Source: Armatimonadota bacterium (GTDB taxonomy: Bacteria; Armatimonadota; Zipacnadia; Zipacnadales; UBA11051). Taken from it: a stretch of DNA of 20,928 nt. The notes under the pieces were generated by a model. That model saw nothing but the letters and a program-made list of their open reading frames with translations. It ran no database searches and was not told the origin of the DNA. Where the stretch lies: assembly GCA_003542955.1 (NCBI GenBank), contig DPJP01000085.1, forward strand, positions 11,270 through 32,197, read 5' to 3'. Of this stretch, positions 1-7,332 are shown one piece after another; the first letter of the stretch is position 1, and every line of letters begins with the position of its first letter. A program made the translations under genes and the position numbers.

Positions 1-1278
1 GGCGGCATACCGATAGGGTCATTCTGGCGCAAACTGGCCTTTGCCATCCGGTTCCAGGACTACCAGATACTGCTCACCGAGTACATCACGACACAGACGA
101 AGCTCCTGATGAACCGGGACCTGCCGGAGCGGCTGCAGGTACTCGCGCCGTTCCTTCTCTATGAGCCCGACCCGTATATCGCCGTCACCGACGACGGGCT
201 GCTCAAGTGGATTTGCGACGCCTACACCATCTCGAACACCTACCCCTACTCGGTGCGTACGCCGTGGTTCGGCAACTACCTGCGCAACTCGGTGAAGGTG
301 GTCATGGACGCCTATGACGGCATCCCGGAGTTCTACGTCGTCGATGATTCAGACCCCATGATCCAGTGCTATCAGAAGATATTCCCGACCCTGTTCCGGA
401 ACGCAGAACAGATGGATACATCCGTGAAGCGCCATCTGCGCTATCCGCAGATGCTGCTGCGCATCCAGGCCGGGATCTATGCCAAGTACCATCAGAAGAA
501 CCCGCAGACCTTCTACCAGGGGGAGGACGAGTGGGCCATCCCGCCGGAGAAGTACGCCAGCGGCAACCGAGAGGTGGAGGCCTACTACCAGGTCATGGAG
601 CTCCCGGGCGAGCAGAAGGAGGAGTTCCTGCTGATGCTGCCGTTCGTCCTCGCCAAGTTCGAGGAAAAGAACATGGTGGCATGGATGGCGGCCCGTTGCG
701 ATCCGGAGAGATATGGCGAGCTGATCGTCTATCGCTTCCCGAAGGACAAGCTCGTCTACGGGCCCTTCCAGTTCGAGTCGCGCGTCGACAACGACCCCGG
801 CCTGTCGGAGCAGTTTACGCTGTGGAGCCAGGAGGGTTCGCGCGTCATCCGCGGGAACACGCTCGCCATTCCGGTTGCCGGCACGCTCCTTTACGCTTCG
901 CCCATCTATCTGCAGTCCTCCGACGGCCCGATGCCTGAACTGCGACTGGTGATCCTGATGCATGGCGATACGCTGGTACATGCTCCGACGCTCGATGAGG
1001 CCCTCGTCAAGTTGTTGGGGCCCGATGGCGGTGGACGCAAGAAGCCGGCCGTCACCGATCCTGAGGCCGAACAGCCCGCGCAACCGACGGAAGCCGCACC
1101 CACTGCTGCGGTCTCCGGCGACGCAGTGGCCCGCATCCGCCAGGTACTCGGGCAGGCCATCGAGTTGGATAAGCAGGCAGAAGCACACCTGCGGGAGGGC
1201 GACCTCGGCAAGTACCGCGACGTTCAGCGCAAACAGGCCGAGCTGCTCGACCGGGCGTGGAAGGAAATCGAGCAGTAG
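1..1278 (+). CDS. UPF0182 family membrane protein, C-terminal part (5' end outside window)
   Basis: The frame is open from base 1, so this is the last 425 residues of a longer protein; an ATG at 109 is internal, because recognisable family sequence continues upstream of it. The UPF0182 family (COG1615, Pfam PF03699) is about 900 residues with several N-terminal membrane helices and a large extracytoplasmic domain; its function is unknown. The visible family blocks are GSFWRKLAFAIRF followed by ILLTEYIT near the edge, the APFLLYEPDPYIAV block, the WICDAYTISNTYPYS block and the NYLRNSVKVVMDAYDG block. The last 90 residues hold a Pro/Ala/Glu-rich linker and then a helical tail (KQAEAHLREGDLGKYRDVQ), also usual for the family. 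The membrane part lies to the left of the window. A hairpin terminator follows 31 bases after the stop, so it probably ends its own transcription unit. Confidence 0.9.
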   Translation, partial: GGIPIGSFWRKLAFAIRFQDYQILLTEYITTQTKLLMNRDLPERLQVLAPFLLYEPDPYIAVTDDGLLKWICDAYTISNTYPYSVRTPWFGNYLRNSVKVVMDAYDGIPEFYVVDDSDPMIQCYQKIFPTLFRNAEQMDTSVKRHLRYPQMLLRIQAGIYAKYHQKNPQTFYQGEDEWAIPPEKYASGNREVEAYYQVMELPGEQKEEFLLMLPFVLAKFEEKNMVAWMAARCDPERYGELIVYRFPKDKLVYGPFQFESRVDNDPGLSEQFTLWSQEGSRVIRGNTLAIPVAGTLLYASPIYLQSSDGPMPELRLVILMHGDTLVHAPTLDEALVKLLGPDGGGRKKPAVTDPEAEQPAQPTEAAPTAAVSGDAVARIRQVLGQAIELDKQAEAHLREGDLGKYRDVQRKQAELLDRAWKEIEQ

Positions 1279-1309
1279 CGGCTGCTTCTCTCAAACAAGA
1301 CGCCGTTGT

Positions 1310-1339
1310 GGGGCGACAACCACCCGTTGTCGCCCCTTT
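1310..1339 (+). terminator. Rho-independent-type terminator after the UPF0182 gene
   Basis: There is a perfect 11-bp GC-rich stem, with arms at 1310-1320 (GGGGCGACAAC) and 1326-1336. The loop has 5 bases and TTT follows. The T-tract is short, but the stem is strong and sits between the UPF0182 stop at 1278 and the next gene at 1377. Confidence 0.75.
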
Positions 1340-1376
1340 GCTCACAGGTGAGCATTTCTGAGGTGTGGAACCGCCA

Positions 1377-2060
1377 ATGAACCCCGACTTCAGCCGGATA
1401 GACACGGTTGTCTTCGACTTCGACGGCACGCTGGCCGAGACGAATATCGACTTCGCCAAGATGCGCCGCCGCATCATTGAGCACTTGCAGGCGTGGGGCC
1501 TGTGGGAGGACGGACTCGACCAGGGCAAGTACGTGCTCGACATCATCAGTATTGGGCGTAGCAAGCTCGGTGACGCCGCGGAGAAGGTCGCCGAGTTTCA
1601 GGCACAGGCTGACAATATCCTCGAAGAGGTAGAACTGGAGACCTGTGCGGCCGCTGCGCCCTTCCCGGGCGTGGTCGAGGCGCTCGCCGCGCTCAAGGAG
1701 AACGGCTATCGCGTCGGCATCGTCACCCGCAACTGCCGGGTCGGTGTCGCTTCGGTCACATCGCGCCATCATATTCCCCACGATCTGCTGTCTACGAGAG
1801 ATGACGTCACCCTCGTCAAGCCCGACCCCGCGCACCTGTCCGAGGCGCTCAGGTTGATGGGCGCGGCCCCGGAGCGCGCCGTGATGATCGGCGACCATAT
1901 CACCGACATCCAGGGCGCCGAGGGCACCGGCGCGATGGCCGTCGGGGTGCTGACCCAGACGACCACCAGGGAGCAGTTTGAGCAGGTCGGGGCGGACGCC
2001 GTCTTTGACGATGTCCCCTCCGCGGTTGCCGCGATCCTTCGCGCGAAGGCTCAGCAATGA
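1377..2060 (+). CDS. HAD-superfamily hydrolase, phosphoglycolate-phosphatase-like
   Basis: This is a 227-residue haloacid dehalogenase (HAD) phosphatase. All four motifs are visible: motif I FDFDGTL with nucleophile D14 and acid D16, motif II IVTRN with T117, motif III LVKPDP with K148, and motif IV IGDHITD with D173 and D177. A helical cap of about 75 residues lies between motifs I and II, as in the Gph/PGP group. It is expected to be a soluble, Mg-dependent phosphomonoesterase; the substrate cannot be told from sequence. The ATG at 1377 is preferred over an in-frame GTG at 1365, because GAGGTG at 1360-1365 lies 11 bases before the ATG while the GTG has no ribosome site. The stop overlaps the next start by 4 bp (ATGA), so the two are probably translationally coupled and may act on related substrates. 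Confidence 0.88.
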   Translation: MNPDFSRIDTVVFDFDGTLAETNIDFAKMRRRIIEHLQAWGLWEDGLDQGKYVLDIISIGRSKLGDAAEKVAEFQAQADNILEEVELETCAAAAPFPGVVEALAALKENGYRVGIVTRNCRVGVASVTSRHHIPHDLLSTRDDVTLVKPDPAHLSEALRLMGAAPERAVMIGDHITDIQGAEGTGAMAVGVLTQTTTREQFEQVGADAVFDDVPSAVAAILRAKAQQ

Positions 2061-3076
2061 GCGAGACGACGCTGCCGGTGGGCAAACTCGACGCCAGGCA
2101 ACTCCGCAGGCTGCTCGGAGCTATCGAGTGCCATGATCCTTCAGTGGTTCTCGGACCCGGCATCGGCCGCGACGTTGCCGTCATCGATAACGGCGCGGAG
2201 GGCTACCTGCTGGCCAAGACCGACCCCGTCACCTTCGCCACTGACGCCATCGGCTACTACGTCGTCAACGTCAACGCCAATGATATCGCCACCAGCGGCG
2301 GCAGCCCCCGGTGGTTCCTCGCGACTGCCCTGTTGCCGGAGAACACCGCTACGGAAGCGATGATCGCCGAGATCTTCGACCAGATCACGACCGCCTGTGA
2401 GGACCTCGGCGTCACCCTGGTCGGCGGTCACACGGAGATCACCTACGGCCTCGACCGCCCCATCGTGGTCGGTCAGATGCTGGGAGAGGTCTCGCGTGAC
2501 GGGCTCATCACGCCGGAGGGCCTGCGCGTCGGCGACGCCATCATCGTGACCAAGGCGGTGCCGCTCGAGGGTACCGCGCTCATAGCGCGTGAGAAGGCCG
2601 GGGAGCTGGCCTCCGCGGGCCTCGCCGGGGACTCGCTGGAGCGGTGTGCACAGATGCTCTTCGACCCCGGCATTTCCGTAGTTGCGGACGCCCGGATCGC
2701 CGTCGCCACTGCCGGAATCCATGCCATGCACGACCCCACTGAGGGTGGGCTGGCCACCGGTCTCTGGGAGCTTGCCGAGGCCGCCGGCGTCGGTCTCCGC
2801 ATCGACGCGGACGCCATCCCGGTGCTCGATGAGGGCCTGGCAATCTGCGAGCACTACGGGCTCGACCCGCTCGGGTTGATCGCCTCCGGCAGCCTACTGA
2901 TTGGCTGTGCGGCCGCCGACGCGGAGGGAATCACCGGGGCCCTGAGCGAACAGGGGATACGAGCGGCGGTCATCGGCCACGCAACGCCGGCCGATGCGGG
3001 TGTGCAGTTGCTCCGCGACGGAGTACCCGGTCCGATGCCCCGCTACGACCAGGACGAGCTGACGAAGATACTCTGA
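2057..3076 (+). CDS. AIR synthase-related (PurM/HypE-like) protein
   Basis: This 339-residue protein belongs to the PurM/SelD/HypE/ThiL ATP-binding superfamily. The N-terminal half carries GPGIGRDVAVI (33-43), the DPVTF...NVNANDIATSGGSPRWF block (56-87) and VGGHTE (122-127). The C-terminal half carries HDPTEGGLATGL (225-236), typical of HypE-like proteins, and GLIASGSLLI (273-282). Such enzymes bind ATP across a dimer interface and phosphorylate or dehydrate an amide, carbonyl or carbamoyl group. True HypE ends in a Cys-containing tail that accepts the carbamoyl group. This one ends in TKIL without a terminal Cys, and no other hyp genes are visible, so it is probably not a hydrogenase maturase. 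It also lacks the N-terminal Cys/Sec-Gly-x-Gly-Cys-Lys loop of SelD. Function is unknown. It is coupled to the upstream HAD phosphatase by a 4-bp overlap. Confidence 0.83.
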   Translation: MSETTLPVGKLDARQLRRLLGAIECHDPSVVLGPGIGRDVAVIDNGAEGYLLAKTDPVTFATDAIGYYVVNVNANDIATSGGSPRWFLATALLPENTATEAMIAEIFDQITTACEDLGVTLVGGHTEITYGLDRPIVVGQMLGEVSRDGLITPEGLRVGDAIIVTKAVPLEGTALIAREKAGELASAGLAGDSLERCAQMLFDPGISVVADARIAVATAGIHAMHDPTEGGLATGLWELAEAAGVGLRIDADAIPVLDEGLAICEHYGLDPLGLIASGSLLIGCAAADAEGITGALSEQGIRAAVIGHATPADAGVQLLRDGVPGPMPRYDQDELTKIL

Positions 3077-3115
3077 GCGCCGAGACACCTGCTCCCGACG
3101 AGGAGGTGGAGGATA

Positions 3116-3952
3116 ATGCGCCGCAGTGCCCGAGTATGGCCGATACTGCTCGCCGTCATGCTGGTGTGCGTGGCGGCGCAGGCCGCTGAGTTCACCTTCA
3201 CCGTCTTCGGTGACTCGCAACCGGGACCCAAGTGGGAGGGCCTCGACATCACCCGGCAGTTGGTGCTGCAGATGATTCAGCACAACCCGGCCATCGTCAT
3301 TGGCACCGGTGACTTCGTCGATGGCAGTGGCGACCAGACTCGCCTGCGGGGGCAGTACGCGCGCTTCTTCGAGGTGCTCTCACCACTGAAAGCGGACGGC
3401 GGGGGCTTCGCCCATCAGGAGATTCCCGTTGCCTTCGCGCCCGGCAACCATGACATCCGTAGCTCGACCAGAAGCGAGGCCATCTTCAAGGAGTACTTCG
3501 GGGCGCTGTATTACTCCTTCGACCTGAACGGCTCTCACTTCATCATTCTCGATAGCGAGCAGGTCGGACACGAGGGGCGCATCGAAGGCGAGCAGTGGAA
3601 CTGGCTGGTTGCCGATCTGCAGGCGGCAAAAGACAGCGCTTACATCTTCGTTGCCCTGCACCGGCCGCTCTTCCCCATCGACGGACACATCGGCTCGTCG
3701 ATGGGAGTGAACGTCCCCCTGCGAGACCGCCTCCACTCGCTGTTTGTGACCAACCGCGTGAGCGCCGTCTTTTCCGGGCACGAGCACCTCTACAACCATC
3801 ACCGACGCGATGAGGTGGACTACTTCATCAACGGCGGCGGGGGTGGCCCCCTGTACGTGTCACGCGCTCGCGGCGGCTTCCACCACTACGTCCTGGTGAC
3901 GGTGAGTGAGCAGGGATACCGCGCGGAGCCCAGACCCCTCGGTGGAGGATGA
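3116..3952 (+). CDS. Secreted calcineurin-like metallophosphoesterase
   Basis: This 278-residue protein starts at an ATG preceded by a dense purine-rich SD stretch (GAGGAGGTGGAGGATA). Residues 1-23 form a Sec signal peptide with an Arg-rich start, a hydrophobic core and a likely cleavage after AQA, so it should act outside the cytoplasmic membrane. The five metallophosphoesterase blocks are present: GDSQ (D33), GTGDFVD (63-69), GNHD (110-113), LHRP (H182) and GHEH (221-224), giving the ligands for a two-metal centre. The first block has Gln where many members have His (DxH), common in secreted subfamilies. A Gly-rich strand (INGGGGGPLY) near the C-terminus is also typical. It lies 39 bases after the AIR-synthase-like gene and may be cotranscribed. 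The substrate, a phosphomonoester, nucleotide or diester, is unknown. Confidence 0.88.
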   Translation: MRRSARVWPILLAVMLVCVAAQAAEFTFTVFGDSQPGPKWEGLDITRQLVLQMIQHNPAIVIGTGDFVDGSGDQTRLRGQYARFFEVLSPLKADGGGFAHQEIPVAFAPGNHDIRSSTRSEAIFKEYFGALYYSFDLNGSHFIILDSEQVGHEGRIEGEQWNWLVADLQAAKDSAYIFVALHRPLFPIDGHIGSSMGVNVPLRDRLHSLFVTNRVSAVFSGHEHLYNHHRRDEVDYFINGGGGGPLYVSRARGGFHHYVLVTVSEQGYRAEPRPLGGG

Positions 3953-4001
3953 GACGTCGCCGCGAGGCTGACACCGGAGTGCACGTCGGGGACGGGCCGC
4001 A

Positions 4002-4067
4002 TCCCGCAGCCGCTGCGGGAAGTTCGACCCACGCAAGTGCCGCACGTTGAGCATCCAGGGAGGATGC
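4002..4067. terminator. Two small hairpins between convergent genes, possible weak terminator region
   Basis: The 128-bp gap between the metallophosphoesterase and the convergent cupin gene holds two hairpins. The first has an 8-bp stem with 3-base loop (4002-4009 with 4013-4020). The second has a 6-bp stem with 5-base loop (4051-4056 with 4062-4067). Neither is followed by a T-tract on either strand, so intrinsic termination is uncertain; they may simply stabilise transcript ends. Confidence 0.3.
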
Positions 4068-4080
4068 ACGCGGGAAGCGG

Positions 4081-4548
4081 CTACCCCCCCTCAGTATGCC
4101 ACTCGAAGGGGACCTCGGGGTCGAAGGGGTCGCGGCGCAGTTCGTCGGGCTGCTCGCGGTTGTAGGGCTCAGTCGGGATGTTGAGGACAACCGCCAACTC
4201 GCCCCCAAGCGCCATCATCCCATGCCATACGCGCGGTGGAATCACGACCAGCGTCGGCTTCAGCGCCCCCATCACCACCGCCTGCGCCTCTCCGCGGGTC
4301 GGGCTGTCGGGCCGATCATCATACAGGCCGATCTTGGCGTTGCCCTGGATGCAGCAGAAGTGGTCCGTCTGTATCTCGTGGCAGTGCCAGGCCTTCACTA
4401 TGCCCGGAAAGCACGCAGAGACGTAGGCCTGCCCGAACTGCTGGAAGACCGGATCGTCGCTGCGGAGTATCTCCATCACATATCCGCGCTCATCGACATG
4501 GCGCGTAAGCGGCTTGATCTGAACGCCCTCAATCACACTTCTCACCAT
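4081..4548 (-). CDS. RmlC-like cupin, dTDP-4-dehydrorhamnose 3,5-epimerase-related
   Basis: The protein is 155 residues from the ATG at 4548. It matches the short, single-domain branch of the dTDP-sugar 3,5-epimerase family (COG1898): IEGVQIKPLTRHVDERGYVMEILRSDDP at the start, WHCHEIQTDHF (54-64), IPPRVWHGM (103-111) and the PTEPYNREQPDE block (125-136). Full RmlC is about 185 residues. Short members are found in nucleotide-sugar pathways, but their exact reaction is often undefined. An alternative GTG start at 4536 gives the common family beginning M-IEGV and has GGTG about 7 bases upstream, so the true start may be 12 bp shorter. The frame stays open further upstream, but that sequence is the antisense-frame reading of the neighbouring peptidase gene. 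It lies 19 bases after the M16 gene and is the likely last gene of the operon. Confidence 0.85.
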   Translation of the reverse strand: MVRSVIEGVQIKPLTRHVDERGYVMEILRSDDPVFQQFGQAYVSACFPGIVKAWHCHEIQTDHFCCIQGNAKIGLYDDRPDSPTRGEAQAVVMGALKPTLVVIPPRVWHGMMALGGELAVVLNIPTEPYNREQPDELRRDPFDPEVPFEWHTEGG

Positions 4549-4567
4549 CCTGCGGTCCGCGACCGGG

Positions 4568-5920
4568 TCAGCTCGCCGGCATCTGTAAGCCGATAGCATG
4601 GGTCGCGAAGTACTCACGCGCCACGCGGGTGACATCCTCCGCGGTAATCGTGTCGACCAGCTTCGGCAACTCGGCATACAGGCCGGCATCGCCGCCGAAG
4701 ACTGCATTGAGGTTGATGAACTGCGCCCTGGCCGAGTAGGAGTCGTAGGCGATTGCATACTGATTGGCCAACTGGTCGCGCGCTCCGGCAAGCTCCTCTT
4801 CAGTGAACTTGCCTGCTGCGATGGATGCGAAATGCGCGAGCACGACCTCCCGCACGTCCTCGATGAATGCGGGGTTGGCGACGATGTGCGCGCCAAGGAA
4901 GGGCACACTCATCGGGCCGGGCGCTACCATCTCAATAGCCGGCTGCTGCTCGTAAACGCTCTTGGGCAGCGCCAGCCCCATGCCGTGCGACAGTCTCGTA
5001 TCCGATATCAGGCGGCCACCCTTGCCGCCCAGGATCATGAAGGCGACCTGCCCCGCGACGAAGTCGCGCGTACCGTAGCCGGGCAGCGGCACGCCGACGA
5101 CCATCGAGGCCAGCGCCATGTCGGTGCCCTCGGCCACCCGCACCGCCGATGCATCCGCCGGCTTGACCGGGCCAAGCGCCAGGGGCGCAGCGGGCGCCCC
5201 GTACTTCGCGAACGCGGTCGCCACCGCGGCTGCCGCATCGTCCTCGCGCAGCGGCGTGACCAGTGCAATCGAGCACCGGGCGGGGACGTAAAGGTCCCTG
5301 CGCAGGCTGTGCGCATCCTCCGCCGTCATGCCGGAGATGCCGGCCAGCGTCGAAGCGATGTCCTCGGCCAACGGCGACTTGCCCAGCAGCGCGCGGCGGA
5401 ACAGCCTGTAGGTGCGGTCCGTCACGGAGGAGGCGGCACGTCCGAAGGCGTCGACGAGCTGGTCGCGGGCGGCGGTGACCTCCTCATCGGTATACTGCGT
5501 ATCCGCGAAGAACGCCTCGGCGACGGCATCAAGCGCGAGAGGGAGCATGTCCGATGGTACCGATACCCTCGCCTCGACATACTCGGCCTCGGAGCTGATG
5601 GCGAATGTCGCGTCGGCGGCGATGGCTTCCGCGAGTTCGCGCAGCTCACCATCCGGCTGGATGGCCGAACGCAGGCGGTTGAGCATCAGTTGCTGGATCA
5701 ACTCTCGCGCGCCGGTGTTGGCTTCGGGGATGTCGGCCGGGCTGATGACCAGGGCCAGGTGGAATGCGGCGATATCGGTCAGCGTGTCCTGTGTCAGGGT
5801 CACGCGCATTCCGTTGGGCAGCGTCTGAGTGCTTACACGGGCTTCACCTGCTGCGCCGCACAGCCCCGTGGCCGCCACCATGAACAGAGTCGCCAGCAGT
5901 GCTACGATGCGTTGGGACAA
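4568..5920 (-). CDS. M16-family peptidase-like subunit lacking the zinc motif
   Basis: This 450-residue protein has the two-repeat M16 (pitrilysin/mitochondrial processing peptidase) architecture. It begins with a hydrophobic signal peptide (residues 1-25), then the typical TLPNGMRVTLTQD strand. At the place where active members have HxxEH, it reads NTGARELIQQLML, with neither His, so it should be catalytically dead. In bacterial two-gene M16 pairs the inactive protein partners an active subunit and shapes the substrate chamber. The start is TTG at 5920, supported by a consensus AGGAGGT 9 bases upstream. It overlaps the end of the upstream active M16 gene by 19 bp, which indicates translational coupling and probably matched amounts of both subunits. 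Late conserved M16 features are visible, such as GGKGGRLISDTRLSHGMGL and the ELAGARDQLANQYAIAYDS helix. Confidence 0.88.
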   Translation of the reverse strand: MSQRIVALLATLFMVAATGLCGAAGEARVSTQTLPNGMRVTLTQDTLTDIAAFHLALVISPADIPEANTGARELIQQLMLNRLRSAIQPDGELRELAEAIAADATFAISSEAEYVEARVSVPSDMLPLALDAVAEAFFADTQYTDEEVTAARDQLVDAFGRAASSVTDRTYRLFRRALLGKSPLAEDIASTLAGISGMTAEDAHSLRRDLYVPARCSIALVTPLREDDAAAAVATAFAKYGAPAAPLALGPVKPADASAVRVAEGTDMALASMVVGVPLPGYGTRDFVAGQVAFMILGGKGGRLISDTRLSHGMGLALPKSVYEQQPAIEMVAPGPMSVPFLGAHIVANPAFIEDVREVVLAHFASIAAGKFTEEELAGARDQLANQYAIAYDSYSARAQFINLNAVFGGDAGLYAELPKLVDTITAEDVTRVAREYFATHAIGLQMPAS

Positions 5921-7281
5921 TAGAGTCTGACCTCCTGGCCGGGCGGGACGTCCTTATCTCTGCGGCGGATGACCATCGCGTAGCCGTCGGTGTCGAAGAT
6001 GCGCGCGGCCACGCGCTGGATGTCGTCGACAGTCACCGCATTGACCTGGTCGATGTAGTCAATCGCGAACTCGTAGGTATCGATGGTGTCATAGAAGCCC
6101 AGTGAGCCGACCTGCCCGGCGTAGCTCTCATTGCTGAAGGCGTACTCCGTGCGCAGCAGCCGCTTGGCGCATGCGAGTTCCTCCTCGGGTACCTTCTCGG
6201 CAGTCAGGCGCTTGATCTCCTCGAGCACGGCCTTCCGCACCACCAGCTCGTTCTTCTCGAGGATAGCGACTGTGAGGATGAAGAGGCCGGGCTCTTTCTG
6301 GGTCAGGTACAGAATGTCTACGCCGGCGGCCAGCTTGTCCTGCTCGACCAGCCGCTTGTGCAACCTGCCTGTGGCGCCCTGACCCAGCAGCGTGTAGATG
6401 AGGTCTGTGGCACAGACGTCGCGCTTGTCGCTGATGCCGGGCGCACGCCACCCGAACACGACCGCGGCGATCTCGCTGTCGCGTGTGGCGATATCACGCT
6501 GGATGCCCGACAGCGGCGCGGCGGGCGCGGGCGACGCCCACTGCACAGGGCGTGCCGCGTGGCTCCTGGTCAGCCGCTCGACGCGCTCGAAGAGCCAGTC
6601 GGCGTCCAGGCGCCCGACGGCGACCAGCGTCATGTTGTTGGGCACGTAGAAGCGGTTGTAGAAGCCGCGGATCGCGTCTACGGTCAGCTTGCGCACCTGC
6701 TCGGCGGTGCCGCCGATGGGGCGTCCGTACGGGTGGTCGGGGTATGCAAGTCCCCAGAGCACCGTCCCCATATCCAGGGAGCTGTTCGCGGATCGGTCGG
6801 CGATCTCCCTGAGCACCACCATCTGCTCCTTGACGACCACTTCGTCCTCGAACCGCGCCGCGAGCACCGTCCCCACGAGGCTCTGGAGGGCCGCCTCGAT
6901 GTACTGACTGGCCACGGTGACGTCCACGTGGGTGAAGTCCCGTCCCGTGAAGGCGCTGATGCGACCACCGATCCCCTCGATGTACTCCGCGACCTTGCCC
7001 TCACCCTCGACCGGCTCGGCCTCGAAGAGCAGGTGCTCGACCATGTGCGCCGCGCCTGCATCCGCATCGCTCTCGTGGAGGCTACCCGCCTTGATGTACA
7101 CCCCCATCGAGACGATCGGCCAGGTGTTCTCCTCCTTCACAACCACACGCAGCCCGTTGTCGAGGACCTTGATACTCACGTTCTCGCCGCCGATGACCGG
7201 CGCCGCGGAGGCGCCGGCCCACGAGACAAAGAGCGCCACGGCAACCAGAGCCGGCACGAAGTAGCCCTTCACACGCTTCAT
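5902..7281 (-). CDS. M16-family zinc metallopeptidase, active subunit
   Basis: This 459-residue protein has a Sec signal peptide (MKRVKGYFVPALVAVALFVSWAGASA, cleavage near residue 27), so it is exported. The M16 active site is intact: inverted zinc motif HMVEH (H79, E82, H83) and the distal ligand E159 in VVLREI, with the family spacing of 75 residues between H83 and E159. The second half has the non-catalytic repeat, including the FYNRFYVPNNMTLVAVG strand and the LLGQGATGRLHKRLVEQDKLA block. M16 proteins cleave peptides and short proteins inside a closed chamber formed by two subunits or halves. The next gene encodes an inactive homologue overlapping by 19 bp, so a heterodimer is the simplest model. 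The ATG start at 7281 has GGAG 10 bases upstream. The gene starts 51 bases after the acyl-CoA ligase stop. Confidence 0.92.
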   Translation of the reverse strand: MKRVKGYFVPALVAVALFVSWAGASAAPVIGGENVSIKVLDNGLRVVVKEENTWPIVSMGVYIKAGSLHESDADAGAAHMVEHLLFEAEPVEGEGKVAEYIEGIGGRISAFTGRDFTHVDVTVASQYIEAALQSLVGTVLAARFEDEVVVKEQMVVLREIADRSANSSLDMGTVLWGLAYPDHPYGRPIGGTAEQVRKLTVDAIRGFYNRFYVPNNMTLVAVGRLDADWLFERVERLTRSHAARPVQWASPAPAAPLSGIQRDIATRDSEIAAVVFGWRAPGISDKRDVCATDLIYTLLGQGATGRLHKRLVEQDKLAAGVDILYLTQKEPGLFILTVAILEKNELVVRKAVLEEIKRLTAEKVPEEELACAKRLLRTEYAFSNESYAGQVGSLGFYDTIDTYEFAIDYIDQVNAVTVDDIQRVAARIFDTDGYAMVIRRRDKDVPPGQEVRLYCPNAS

Positions 7282-7332
7282 AGTGTCTGATCTCCGATGG
7301 ATGTGCGGCCGGGCAGACCTTCGCGGGTCGGC

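Noticed and set aside
2057..3076. Calling the AIR-synthase-family gene selD or hypE
   Set aside because: It has no SelD catalytic Cys/Sec-Lys loop, no HypE terminal Cys and no hyp or selenium genes nearby.
4549..4908. N-terminal extension of the RmlC-like protein
   Set aside because: The extension is Ser/Arg/Pro-rich and is the alternate-frame reading of the M16 gene end; the family sequence begins at IEGV.
4598..5923. Plus-strand open frame of 441 codons opposite the inactive M16 gene
   Set aside because: It is Arg/His/Gly-rich with no family motif, and lies antisense to a gene with clear M16 structure, signal peptide and SD. GC-rich codon use opens the opposite strand.
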